A stretch of 64,000 nt of DNA from Erythrophleum ivorense (lineage: Eukaryota > Streptophyta > Magnoliopsida > Fabales > Fabaceae). The translations under genes and the position numbers were made by a program. The notes below the pieces were generated by a model that saw only the letters and a list, made by a program, of their open reading frames with translations, had not been told where the DNA came from and ran no database searches. The DNA is taken from contig JAIUCV010000282.1 in NCBI GenBank assembly GCA_026724425.1, forward strand, positions 620,001-684,000. Direction: 5' to 3'. Of the stretch, positions 34,906-46,588 are shown one piece after another; position 1 is the first letter of the stretch, and every line of letters begins with the position of its first letter.

Positions 34906-35106
34906 GGTTCATCCTTCGGAATCTAGAAGAGTTTAGCATGGAATAGGGATTTTGGTAGCTTGACCTCATTTTGATATGTGGGTTATCATCAGTGAAAGTA
35001 GCACAAAAACTTATGCACTTACATATCAGTGTTTGATGTCATGAAATTGTTTCATAGATAGGATTCAATTATTGAGATTGATCACCTTGATAGTGAATTA
35101 GTTAGT

Positions 35107-35196
35107 TTGTGCAGCAATAGCATGGCATTGACCAGGAATGGAAACTTCAATAACTTCAATGCCAATGATGTGATGGATGCCATTGAGAGGATGGTT
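35107..35196 (+). pseudogene. chromovirus gag, N-terminal fragment
   Basis: MALTRNGNFN and DVMDAIERMV form the start of a gag-like frame. It runs into the hAT element at 35205, and the same frame resumes after 40341 (NQAFAITRIL). The gag protein would form the virus-like particle shell. Confidence 0.6.
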
Positions 35197-35204
35197 ACTG
35201 CAAT
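35197..35204. repeat. 8-bp target-site duplication, left
   Basis: ACTGCAAT is repeated exactly at 40334-40341. Eight bases is the hAT hallmark. Confidence 0.95.
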
Positions 35205-36247
35205 TAGGTGTGTACATGGGCAAGGCCAGGCTGGACATCTAATTGGCCCGAATCCCTGCTCGATTAAGGAATCGGGCTTATTTTTGTGCCCGTAGCCTAG
35301 CCCTGCCTGAAGTAGTTTGATTTTAGGGTGTGTTAAGGCGGGCCCAACCAACCCTAATAAGCCCGAAATTTTTTTTCCAACAAATAGCAAATCAATTATT
35401 CAAAGATCAAAAACCAATTCCAATAAAGAATAATGATATTCAAAAAAAAAAAGTTAATGCTCCCAAGTATATATTTATCAAAGGCACTCATCAACCATTT
35501 AATGATCCAATTCCAAACTAAAATCCAAAAACAAATTACTAAGAATATTATAAAAACTAAGAACAATAACATATCTCAAAATAGAAAGTAATCTTCTACT
35601 ATTGCTTTGCCAAAGTTACGATCCCTTCCAAAGTGTACATTCTTAACATTTCCTGTAAGAAGCAAATCATCAATTAAAGGATCTCAAGTATTAAAGCTAC
35701 CAAAATAAAAAGGATTTAAAAAATAAAAAAAATGAAAATATTAACTAACCTCACAAGACTAATAATTATTTACTATTGTATCGGCAGTAACCATCTCCAT
35801 TTAAATGCTAACTATAATCATTTTCAACAATCACTAAATCAACCAATTAAGAATCAAATAAAGGAAAGAAATTCCTGAACACATAGTCAAAATAAAAGAA
35901 AGAGATCCTTTTACACATCAATATTCAAATCCTTGTGATAACAAGTGGACAACTAATAGCAAACAACAACCAAATAAAACCATATAATATCTCAAATATA
36001 TCGCATTAAGAGTCGTAAAATAGAAACTACAAGGCATAAGTTACAAACTAGAAAAATAAAAAGATGCATGTCAATCTTTGGTGGCACTTGTTCCTCCTGA
36101 AATCTCTGTAAAAATTAAAATAACAAAAAATTAGAAAGTTGATCTCATAAGCAAAAAATGTATAATACTTAATTTATTCTTAAAGCATAAAGTTTACCTA
36201 ATTCAATCATATTCTCAGACTCTTCGTATTCATCAAAGTTATAATCA

Positions 36248-38315
36248 TTAAAATTGAACACGAGGAGATAGCCAATTTTGGGTACAAATAAGTGCTTTAG
36301 TTATTTTTGGTGATAATGAACTCCTAAATACATCAAGGACACATCCACCAGCGCTAAAAGCAGATTCAGAAGTCACAGTGGACACTAGCACAACCAACAT
36401 AGTACGTGCAATCATAGAAAGTACTTTATACTTTCCAGTGTTATCTTTCCACCATGCTAAGATATCAAAAGACCCCTCCTCCTCTACTAAGTCAGCTGTA
36501 AGATATTTATCTAACTCTATTTTTTGGTCACAAATAAATTTCAATTTTTTTGATGTAAGCCACTTGTTTTTTGGATCAATATATGTTAGTATTCTCTCCA
36601 TTAAATCCCTTCCATCGGATCCACTGCAATCATCATTTTTTTTTCTCTTGATTCATTAACAACCCCCATAAAATATTGTTCATATAAGTGATACAAAGCA
36701 TCTTTGATCTTTTTTTTTCATGGTCACACACATATCAGGATTAAGATATATATCATCGAAAGCTGTGTTCACATATGCAAGTTTATACCTGAGGTCTAAT
36801 ACCACCCCTATTACTAACAAGGGGATCATATTTTTTTGGCTTTCCCCAATATTTGTCATACTTCTTTTGTATATTCTTAGCCATATCTCCAACTAGAGCA
36901 TCTAAAGATGTAGCACTTGCTTGCAACATGGTCTGAATATGAGCAATTTCATGAAAGCATATATTTGAAGTCATATATCATGATCCACTGAACTTTAATA
37001 TAATATTATAAAAGACTTTTAAAAAGTCAATAAACATAGAAGCGTTACTCTAATCATATGCCATAGAAGGACTAATTCGATTATCATCTTCTTTAAAATA
37101 AGCATTATAAGCCTTATCTTCATCTTCCATTCTCTCAAATACTTTTTGAAACCTTATAGCATGCTCCAACATTATGTAGGTGGAATTCCACCTAGTTGTA
37201 ATATCCAAAAACAAAAGACTTTTAGATTCTATCTTTTCTTTTTCAATAAAGCTCTTAAATTTTTGTAACCTTGCGAGGGAAGATCTAACATATCTAACAG
37301 CATTCCGAATGGCAGAGATAGAGTCATGCAAATCCTTTAACCCATCATTCACTACTAAGTTCAGAATATGAGCATAACACCTCACATGGAGATAATCCCC
37401 ATCACACACTAACCCATTCTAATTTTTAACCTCTTTTTCAAGTATGCCACTGCGGTGTCATTAGAGCTTGCATTATCAATGGTTAAAGTGAATACTTTTT
37501 CAATACCCCATTCCAATAAACACTTCTTAATTGCCTTTCCTATAGTGTCACCCTTATAGTTTTCAACTATACAAAAGTTTAAAATCTGCTTTTGTAATCT
37601 CCATTCTTCATCAATGAAATGAGCTGTTAGGCACATGTAGTTAAAATTTTGACTTGATGACCAAGTATCTGTAGTGAGACACATGCGGGCACATGATTTT
37701 TTAACAAATCTTTTAACTTCTTGGATTCTTCCTTATAGAGCTTTAGACAATCCTTAGCAACCGTAACTCTTGATGGAATTGGAAATCTAGGTTCTAACTG
37801 TTTTAATAACTCTTGAAACCCATTTCCTTCCATGACTCGAAATGGCATTTCATCACGTATTACAAACTTAGTTAAAGCCTTTTGACATTCATCTAGACTA
37901 TATGTGTGAAGGGCTAAAGTTCCTGCAATCTCCCTAGCATTGTCTCCCCCAAAAGGTTGGGTGTATGCTAAAATGGGTTGTCTTTTTGTCCTCTGTGGAT
38001 TCTTCATACATGCTTTCAGGTGCCTATTCAATGAATTTGTTCCATGTTTTGTTGGGTGACAAGCATAGGAAGCCTCACAATATTTACATACAGCTCTATG
38101 TTCCCCTCCAGTTTCATCCAATGGAAGTTTTTTGACATGCTCCCAAACACTAGATTTATTTATAGGGGGTTTTCTCTTTCCACCTACATTTGTAGAAGGT
38201 GTAGCAGCAGAGCAACATCTGAAGTTGGAGAGTGTTGGGTGGGAGTATCACTAGGTTAGAGTTGAGGCTGGGATTGGGATTGACCATGAGTTTGTTCAAT
38301 ACTCTGGTCTACCAT
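36248..38315 (-). pseudogene. hAT transposase (RICESLEEPER-like), decayed
   Basis: A start ATG at 38315 is followed by an early block of stops. Next is a BED zinc finger (VWEHVKKLPL, CKYCEASYAC, NSLNRHLKAC at about 38150-38000) and a frame to 37627 with the alpha-helical linker (FQELLKQLEP). The RNase H-like core follows: CLTTDTWSSSQNFNYMCLTA, FTLTIDNASSNDTAVAYL, HVRCYAHILNLVVNDGL and TTRWNSTYIMLEHA. The C-terminal hAT dimerisation domain comes last, with DILAWWKDNTGKYKVLSMIA and TSESAFSAGG (36490-36260). The protein would cut and paste the element by binding its terminal repeats as a dimer. Frame breaks near 37684, 37409, 37050 and 36890, and several stops, make this copy inactive. The acidic catalytic residues in the first core blocks are still readable. 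Confidence 0.88.
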
Positions 38316-40140
38316 TGATACTTTTATCCTTACAATAGTAATTCAAAATTTCAAATTCATATGATAATTGAATAATTCAAGTAAATAACAAACATATTTG
38401 GAGAAGAAAAGAGCTACTCTAGCCTAGCATTTCAAAGTTTAATTGTTCTAGCTTAAGTAAAACTTAAGTTACATTAATTGAACATGCTCATATTAGACAC
38501 AAAGTGGAGGTAATGATTCTGATCATGAAAGTCACTTCCTTAATTTACTACCATCACTCATGGAATTGGAAATACGGCCCTTTGCTTTCAACAGATTTGC
38601 ATTGAGGGGGAAAAGGTATAAAAGACCTAAGACAATAAAATATGGCAATCAGAAATTATATTAGAATATACTAGCACCAAGCTTGAAAGATCACATGATA
38701 TTAAGCGGCATTAACAGGAATGTAAGAACAAAAATAGAAAAAGAGCTTCATATTAAATGTCAATTGCTTCATATCTAATATATTAACCAAATAGAATAAT
38801 ACAAATAACAATAGTATAGTATAGCTTCAAAAATAGATGAATGATATTGTATAAAACACATCATGTTACTTTATATATAAAACCTTGTATCACCTTCTCC
38901 TTCCCTCCAGCTCATGAAGTTGATTCAATTTATTAGTTTAGAAACGACAGGAGTCCAATACAAGCACATAACACCACAAGCAACAATCTAGATTACAAGG
39001 AATTTGCATAGTTATTTGAATGGTTATGTGGTCTAGTTTTTATTATAAATATGTGTTTATTCCAAAAAAAAAATTCAAAAATAAAAAATCTTATGGTCCG
39101 TAGCTAGCTCTTGCTTGTACCCTGCTTACTGGCTTTCTTTTTAATTCTCAAGAAATCCCTCCCATTATAGGTCTAACAGTAGCTATAAGAACAAAATGCA
39201 TTATCTTTGTTATGTGTTGGAAGAAGGAAGTCGTTTCTAAGAACTGTTGTGCTTTGATATTATATGTATAGATATTAATAGGGGAAGATGGAATACAAAT
39301 GTATTCATTGCTGTGGCTAGCTTAGTATAGAGAAGCTGCGTTTAAGTATATATATCTACCGTAAACAATTGATTCACAGAACAAATGGAATACAATCTGT
39401 TGGTGTATATATATCTACCGTAAACAATTGATTCACAGAACAAAATAGCCAAAATAAACCCAAGGGAGAGCATTATTTATGTAACCATCCAGTACTCCAA
39501 TCCATTATAGCAAAAAAAAAAAAAAGAGCATATATCATGGGCCATGGGAGGAAGAGGATCTCACACAGAGCAATAGGAGGAAGGCTTGTTGAAGACGGAG
39601 CAAGCTTCGAGCTTGAGGGCTGTGCGAGAAGCCAGTGAGAATAGATCAAAAATCGACATGGTCTGTGCTACACGTGGTAGTTTGGAAGAAGCAAAATGTT
39701 GTCGATATTGGCTGGCGTGGCTCGATCTTAGCGGCAAGAAGCAATAACTGATGGGCAAACAGAGATGAGAGAATGGTGGACACTAGATCTGAAGACGAAG
39801 AGGAATGCTGTCGTGGCTCAATCTCAGTGGCAGCAAGCGGCAGCTGAGGTGAACAAAGATGAAAGAATAGTGGAGTGTGGATCTGAAGATGAAGAGGAAC
39901 GCGTTACTTGCAGAAGCTGGATGCAGAGAAGAGAGTTGAGAGACGCAGCGCAGGGAATGCGTGCGTGACTCGTTGTGAGAAGGGCTTAAGCTAGATGCAG
40001 AGAGTAGAGTTGAGAGACACAACAGATGATGATGAAGTTGTTAAATGGGCTGGGCCATTGGTCTGGATAGGAAGTAGCGCTGAAACACAACAAAAGGAAA
40101 ATGCACTGTAACAGCCAGTAGGGAGTAGGCAACTTACAAT
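38316..40140. other. hAT non-coding interior
   Basis: This is transposon DNA upstream of the transposase start. Near 39345-39445, TATATATCTACCGTAAACAA and the following bases occur twice in tandem about 65 bases apart. The part at 39560-40025 contains two imperfect copies of a unit with GTGGACACTAGATCTGAAGA (39776) and GTGGAGTGTGGATCTGAAGA (39869), explaining several overlapping short frames there. No gene is recognised. Confidence 0.5.
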
Positions 40141-40333
40141 TTTTTTTAATGTATGTATACTAGGCCAGGCAGGAATGGTTTAAAGGCTCTGCCCGTGGCC
40201 CGACCCGACCCAGTATTCAGACTCTATTTTTTAAAAGTTTTGCTCACTTTTATTTTTGGCTCGACCCAGCCCGACTTGATTACTCAGGGCCATATCGGGC
40301 CCCTCGAGCTCATCGGGCCTATGTACACCCCTA

Positions 40334-40341
40334 ACTGCAAT
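40334..40341. repeat. 8-bp target-site duplication, right
   Basis: Exact copy of 35197-35204. Confidence 0.95.
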
Positions 40342-40686
40342 AAGAAACCAGGCCTTTGCTATAACTAGGATTCTATAGTACATCTGGGAAAATGGAAATG
40401 GTAAGCAAACATAAGTTACTAAAAATAAAAACATAGCATATAATCCAATAAATTTTTAAGGTTTATCTGAATTTAGAAAGATTAAACCTCCATCTTTTCA
40501 AGAGGAGTACAATTTTACTAAGCAATTGAATAGTTAAAAAAATTAGACAAAATATTTGAAATGTTCAAATGCACTGATACATAGAAGGTAACCTTTGTAA
40601 TTATATGTTAACCAGTGAAGCTAGTAACTGGTGGAAGGATGCCATGAGAGGATTAGAGGCCCAAGATACCTAGATTACCTGGGATA
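40342..40686 (+). pseudogene. chromovirus gag, middle fragment
   Basis: After the hAT the gag frame continues and reaches the core of the retrotransposon gag domain (SEASNWWKDAMRGLEA, then ITWDRF), corresponding to the family's A-x-x-W-W and I-x-W-x-x-F motifs. It is cut by the solo LTR at 40692, and the next residues are found after 45044. Confidence 0.75.
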
Positions 40687-40691
40687 GGTTT
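40687..40691. repeat. target-site duplication, left
   Basis: GGTTT is repeated exactly at 45040-45044. Confidence 0.85.
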
Positions 40692-41266
40692 TGTAACATT
40701 CAGTTTCTCCATAAACGTGAGAAACGTAATGTCCGATATCTCCATAAACATATGAAACACATCGGATATGAAAGGAAGTCTCCCAGATAGAATGATTTAA
40801 GATCTAATAAAATTTGAATAATAATCTAGACCTTAAATAATAAAGATCTAAGGCCAGAGGTACCCTAAAAACAGAGCCAGAATAACCACTCAAAATTTAA
40901 CAAAGATACAGTGGCATTTTTATAATTTTAAATACTTTTTAGAAAACTCACATGAGGGATTTTTAAATGAAAAAAAAGAGTTTCTCAGGGTTCTTATAGG
41001 CCTTAAAAACTATAGAAACCCTTAGAATAGTTAAAACCTCTTCGGTTTATGTTTTAGATGACGGTTGACCAGAACTTTAACCTTTTTGTTTGGGAAGATT
41101 TTAGATCCAATTTGAGTGATTCTAAAGGTATTTTATAAGTTAGAGAATCTAAATTTTATGATGGAAAAGATGGTTCTCAAAAAGGAGTTGAAAAGAGCTT
41201 TGAGGGAAGAAGTCAAGAATGAAAGGCAAAATTGGCATTTTGAAATGTCTTAATTGGTTCCCTAGC

Positions 41267-41275
41267 TATATATAT
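41267..41275 (+). promoter_or_regulatory. TATA-like element in solo LTR
   Basis: TATATATAT precedes GAGGCGTCCC in the 40692 LTR, about 575 bases from its start. It is a plausible U3 promoter; there is no evidence of current use. Confidence 0.4.
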
Positions 41276-42556
41276 GAGGCGTCCCACTTCTCTTTTACAT
41301 TTAGCCAACCTAACTTCTACCTAAAACTAGAGAAATGTTCTGCTAAGAAGGGCACATAAGAGGGAGCTTCAAAGGAGGAGAAAAACCTAAGAATTATGGA
41401 ATTTCTTGCTCCTTCTTTCATTAAACTTGCTCTCCTCCTTCTCCTCTTTCTTTCCATGGTTTTGGTGTGTGATTTGAATATATTTTGAGTCATGTTCAAA
41501 GGGAGAAAGTTTGAAATTCCAATGAGAAGCTATAGCCAAGGAGAAAACTTTTGAAAAGGCTAAAGAATCAAGGTAATTCATGGCTTCCCTTGCTTCCTTT
41601 CTTATTCCTCCATGGATGAATTTCAGCCTCATATAGAACAACCAAGAAAGAGTAAATTTTAATCTAAACCAAGTATAAAACCTAAGTTTTTGAGGGTGAG
41701 AAACAAATATATACAAAGAAATCCCAACAAGAGGAATTAAAAAATATTTCTAAAACCTAGGGTTTTTATTGCATCATAGTATGTACGAAACTTTTTAGTG
41801 ATATTTTTAACTATCTAAGAGTGTATATAGGTTCTTAAGACATCTAGAAAGCCTCACATATGCCATTTCTTTCAAGAGAAATTGCAAAAGTCCATAGGTG
41901 CACAATGGTGTGTGTATCTAGGCCTAGACAAGAAGAAGAACCTAGGAAGTGTTTTAATTTATTATAAGGCTAGAATGAGACTAGATATGATGGAAGAACA
42001 TTAAAGGAATCCTTGAAAAAATTTAGAAACATTGAAATGTAAGATGGATGTGTAGGCTCCATAATGAGGCATTGGGAAATAACTTATAATTAGGCTCCTT
42101 AAAATAAATATGTGATGACTCCAAGGCATCTAAATAGAGTTAAGAGACCTAGAATGAATGAGAGATGGGAGCCAAGATCATAGATTCCCACAGTTGCTTT
42201 ATTATGTTCTTTATGGAACTATAATTATGTCTTAGGACAAAGTAAAACTCCATAGAAATTTCATAAGGCTAGAGCTTGTTTCCATGAGTAATGCATGTCT
42301 CTTTTGACGTGTCTAGACTAAGAGAACTAAGGGCCACCTGATTGAAAGGGGAGGAAAGTTCAAAAGGAAAGTGTTGTGCTCTTACTTTAAGGTAGCTCTC
42401 TAACCTTTCTCTCATGCTTGACTTGGAAGTTTACTTGTCTTTGAGTGCTTATGTATATGTTTGAGCCATGAGAAATGTTTCTAGATAATGTTTATATATT
42501 ATGGTACTATTATATTTCTTGAAATATATTTATAATTGCATGATGAATTACATGGG

Positions 42557-42745
42557 TTTGGTGATGCCAAAAGTCCCTTAGCAAGGATGAGGATGAGTTA
42601 AAAGTCTCTAAAAATAAGTGAGACAAAACCAAAACTCTCAAATAGAGTGAGGCTAAGTCAAAATTTCCTTAAAAGTGGATGAGATAAATCCAAAAATTCC
42701 AAGAAAAATGAGTGAGGCTAAACCAATACCCTTGAGAGCTTATGT
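42557..42745 (+). repeat. CAAAAGTCCCT tandem array
   Basis: Five or more degenerate units of about 33-37 bases follow GGTGATGCCAAAAGTCCCTT, with GTGAGGC-type linkers. The same array occurs in the LTR copies at 51257, 55814 and 25793. Confidence 0.8.
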
Positions 42746-43979
42746 TTGTTATGTATGAGTTGATGTTCCAAGGAAAATGAATTATGTACGCTTACTAGTT
42801 GCTTGAATATCATGCATGCATTCTTTGACTTGTTTAGGCATCCATTATATATATTTGAAAAGGTTAAGAGCTATTAGGATTCTTTGAATCTCACTCTTCT
42901 CCCACATATGCCTAACCATGTCTAGGTGAGCAAAGTGGACAAAGAAATAGAAGTCAACAATCTTGAAAATCAAAACTTTGATAAAGGATTATGAAAAATA
43001 GGCATTTTGATAGTATATTAATGTTAAAATATGTAACCATGAGATGTATACATGATGTAAACCCTTAAACATGTTCTAGTGTATGTATAAATAGTGTATG
43101 TACCAATGTGAAAACTAAATGAATGAGAATGTGAGTTTTTGCCACTCATTTATCCTTATGTGATATAATGTACATGTGTATGTATGCAAGTAGCAAGGTG
43201 AGATTGAGCTCCATGATGATTTGGATTATTTGACATGCTTTTATATATAGTATTTATGCTTTCAAACTTGTCCAAGTGATTGTAAAAAGTCAAAAAGATC
43301 ATTTGGTGCCTTGAGATATTATTTGAGACTTCAAATTTGACCAAATGAAAAGCTGAATCAAAGTCTGATCAAATGAGTGAGTTTTTTTATGAAATTTGGC
43401 CAGTAAGTAATTCTCATCTAGAGCTTTTCACAGAGATAAAGAGCACTTAATTTAAAGCTCTACATAATTTATTATGATTTTTCAAAATTGGCTAAATTAT
43501 GCAAAAATGGTATAATCACTGTTTATTTGGTCAGTTTGTTTCTCTATGTCACACATGATCAAATAAAGTCTAATGCTTATAAAATTTTATAAGTATAAAT
43601 TAGACATTATAAGCTTTCCATAGCCATTAAGATCACCTCATTTGGAGCTCTGTAGAGGAAGATATGAATTTTTGAAGTTGCATGATAGTACCAGTAATGT
43701 AGCCTAACCTTAGTTACTATTCCATCAATTTCCAGTAGCTAAAGGCTACTTCATTAGTCTAGAATTATTTTTTCTTTAGTAGACACCCATAGCTTTCCAT
43801 AATGGTATGATTTGCCAGCTTTTGATTTTTCTAGAATTAGTTATGAATTTTTAAAATTTATATCAGAAACCTGTGACAACAAACCTGGACAGCTAGACCT
43901 TTGGTACTATTATATTGTTATTCATGGTTCAGGTAATACTTTTATGGTCTAGAATGATTTTTTATTTGGTAGGTATCAT

Positions 43980-44680
43980 TAGTGAAGCTACTACAAAGGC
44001 TACGAACTTAGAAATGGAGAGCAAATTGGGGAAATGACCTTATTCAAGTCATAATCTATATGGGGTTTCCAAAGCTATTAGTAAAAGGTAAACCTCGAAG
44101 AATTGACGAATTACAGATGAATGTGCAAAAAAAACTTAATTGTATCCCTGGAGAGATAGTTCACCAATAGACCGAAGGATAAGTAATTTGACTCATTCAC
44201 ATCTAGATCATGAATGTTTGGAATCTATATTATACTTGAATTCGCAATGTAGATGCTACATAGTAGGTTCTCATCCTTCAGAGACTATGAGTGTAATAGG
44301 AGCATCCGTCGACAAAAGGATCACCCTAAGTAGTTTTGTTGGTAGGTTAATTAGTCACATTTTATTCATGAAATGGGTTGGATTGGTATTAGTCTAGATA
44401 CAACAAAATAATTCTATTAAAGGTAATTTTAATGTGGCCAATTTTCCCTATTTTGCAATCAGTTTCATGCAGATGAAATTTGTAAAATTATTCTTGAATG
44501 TATTTAGCAATATAATACTGAAGTAAAGATTGTACATATTGGTACCGTACTTCAAGTGGGGGAGAAACTATGCGTTTTTAGGATCTACATGCTCCCTAGT
44601 TAAAAACCCTAAAAGGTCCCAATGGTTTGGACTTTAGTAGGCTAAAAAAAGACATACAGACTTGGCACCTATGGTTGACA
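43980..44680. other. ~700-bp unexplained insertion within the LTR
   Basis: The related copies pass directly from the segment ending near 43975 to the segment starting near 44680. The extra DNA is less AT-rich and includes a plus-strand frame at 44140-44397 (85 codons; WRDSSPIDRRISN, HLDHECLESIL). I do not recognise the protein. Upstream in another frame KGKPRRIDELQMNVQKKL is readable. It may be a captured gene fragment or a decayed element; junction repeats are not clear. Confidence 0.45.
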
Positions 44681-45039
44681 TTTAGGGCTTTCCAGAAAGC
44701 TATCATTTGTTTAATTTCGATTTTTCTAGAATTAATTATAATTTTTCAAAATTAATCTCAGAAATCTGCCCCTGTAACCCGAGAGAGATTCTAGTTTTTG
44801 GGGAAGTATAGTTCCAAATTCAAAACTCTTAGGATGTTTTGTAATGTGTATGACTTGTATGGATATGTTATAGATAAGAAATGATATGGATGAGTTCATA
44901 TAGTCTATGAAGTACAAAATAAAATTTTTAGGCCTTGCATAACACAATTTAATACTATTATTTATACAATATTTTCATGTAAGTGATGAGAGGTAGGCCT
45001 TGTAATGGAATAAGTAGGCTAAATGGTTAAGGTATTACA

Positions 45040-45680
45040 GGTTTAAAGTTATTTTCCTTGAGAAATATTTCCTTAAAAGCATGAAGAACGAAAAAGCAAT
45101 AGAATTTCTATAGTTGAAGAAAGGAAATCTGATGGTGGAATACTACATGGTGAAATTCAAATCATTGTCAAAAATTTATACTTATTTGAAGAACAAACTA
45201 GATGAAAGCCAAAAAATAAGAAAGTTTGAAGTAGGCTGAGACTTGAAATCAAGAATGCTATAATTGCTCTTGAAATTAGAAATTTTGCTACCCTTGTGAA
45301 TAAATGTAAAGTAATAGTAAAACACTTGGGAAATTTGGAAAATGAGAAATAAAAGAAGTAGTTTTGGAAAAGAAAAATGGTAAATAATGTTCAGAAGAAG
45401 AATTTTAAACCTAGATTTAACCTCAACAAAGGAAAGCGAGTGATAGGAAATACATCTATTGTAAAATGCAACAAATGTGGAAAGCCACATGGAAATAGGC
45501 CCTGCCTTAGTGGTTAGAATGTATGTTACACCTATAAAAAGTTGAGGCATTTTGCAAAATAGTGCCCACAAAATAAGGAAATATGCTAGAAGGGAAAGTG
45601 TTAAAATAAAGACCACTAACCAAAAGGATAGTTTTTACAATAAGTGAAAGGGAAGCGAGTTAGTCTCCCAATTTGGTATA
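45040..45680 (+). pseudogene. chromovirus gag C-terminus with zinc knuckles
   Basis: The gag domain resumes with FLEKYFLKSM and EYYMVKFKSLSKIY, followed by a basic linker. Two CCHC-type knuckles come next (about 45460-45580). The first reads CNKCGKPHGNRPC. The second is degenerate, CYTYKKLRHFAK, followed by a stop where the last cysteine block begins. The knuckles would bind element RNA. Confidence 0.75.
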
Positions 45681-45681
45681 A

Positions 45682-46140
45682 GGTAAATGTTTTATTCAAA
45701 ATATTCCTTTACTTACATTGTTTAACCTAGGAGCAACTCACTCCTTTATATCTATTGATTGTATAAAGAAGTTAAACTTATATGTTTCTGAGTTACCATT
45801 TGACTTGCATGTTTCTACTTTTGTGAGAGAAAAAGTTTGCACTTTATCTACTTGTCTAAATAATCTCATTCATATTGAAAATAAACCATTTCTTGCTTAC
45901 TTAGTATATTTATCTTTGAAAAATATTGATGTTATTATAGGAATAGATTGGTTGTTTGTAAATAGAGTAACCATTGATTGTGCCCAAAAGATTGTAATAT
46001 TTCCACTTACCCCTAAATTAGAATTAGCAAAGTTTGATGCCAACAAGGTTAGTATGGACTTAGATGAAGGAATTATAGGATGCATCTCCTTAGGATCTTT
46101 AAAGAAAAAAGTCAAACCATAGTCAATTAGTATCCTTGTA
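45682..46140 (+). pseudogene. chromovirus aspartic protease
   Basis: An open frame at 45718-46122 reads MFNLGATHSFISIDCIKKLN and continues with FLAYLVYLSLKNIDVIIGID, the RVP-type retroviral protease fold of gypsy elements. The catalytic D-S-G-A of active enzymes is N-L-G-A here, so the active-site aspartate is lost although the rest of the domain is well preserved. The protease would cleave the polyprotein. Confidence 0.85.
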
Positions 46141-46583
46141 GTGAGAGACTATCCAAAAGTCTTTCCCTTTTGAAATAACTAGCCTTCCTTTTAAAAAAGA
46201 AGTCAAGTTCACCATTGACCTAGTTCCAAGAATGAGACCCATCTTCATTGCGCTTATAAGATGTCTCTTTTAGAACGAAGTAAGCTTAAGACTAGATAGA
46301 AGATTCACTATCTAAACAATTTATCCACTTTAATGTGTTACCTTGGGGAGCCTTAGTACTCTTTGTAATAAAGAAGGATGGAAGTCTTAGATTATGTAAA
46401 GATTATAGACAACTGAATAAGGTAACTATTAAGAGCATATATCCTCTCCCAAGGATAGATTACCTACTTGATCAATGGAGAGAAGCCTTTGTATATTTTG
46501 AGATTGACCTTAGAGCAAGATACCATCAAATTAGGGTATGAAACGAAGATATACCTAGGATTGCCTTTATGACATGAGTTTTT
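46141..46583 (+). pseudogene. chromovirus reverse transcriptase, N-terminal half
   Basis: PWGALVLFVIKKDGSLRLC, KDYRQLNKVTIKSIYPLPRI and FEIDLRARYHQIRV are the fingers and first palm motifs of gypsy reverse transcriptase. The first catalytic aspartate is in FEIDL. The domain is split by the solo LTR at 46589 just after FMT and the following block, and resumes at 49733. Confidence 0.88.
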
Positions 46584-46588
46584 GGTTA
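46584..46588. repeat. target-site duplication, left
   Basis: GGTTA is repeated exactly at 49733-49737. Confidence 0.85.

Larger units (their letters stand above)
35205..40333 (-). mobile_element. hAT transposon, 5.1 kb
   Basis: It is bounded by TAGGTGTGTACATGGGC on the left and, as reverse complement of the right end, TAGGGGTGTACATAGGC. These inverted ends differ at two positions and are flanked by an exact 8-bp duplication ACTGCAAT. Subterminal regions at both ends are GC-rich, with repeated GGCCCGACC / CCCGA words (35225-35360 and 40190-40320), the usual transposase-binding architecture of hAT elements. A decayed transposase lies on the minus strand at 36248-38315. The element sits in the gag frame of the chromovirus. 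Confidence 0.95.
40692..45039 (+). mobile_element. solo LTR, family A, 4.3 kb, with internal extra block
   Basis: It begins TGTAACATTCAG and ends GGTATTACA with an exact GGTTT duplication, and it interrupts the chromovirus gag frame, which resumes in phase after it. A TATA-like run lies at 41267-41275, followed by purine-rich leader sequence. The family A tandem array is at 42557-42745. Compared with the copies at 51257 and 62712 it has about 700 extra bases at roughly 43980-44680, so it may carry a nested insertion. No retroelement genes are present. Confidence 0.88.

Noticed and set aside
42557..42745. Regularly spaced repeats resembling a CRISPR array
   Set aside because: Units are degenerate and contiguous, lie in a plant LTR and recur in sibling LTRs.
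44140..44397. 85-codon frame as a host gene
   Set aside because: No recognisable domain, no splice or promoter context, and it sits inside a solo LTR; kept only as part of an unexplained insertion.
45182..45616. 144-codon minus-strand frame
   Set aside because: It is antisense to the gag C-terminus and zinc-knuckle region, which reads convincingly on the plus strand.
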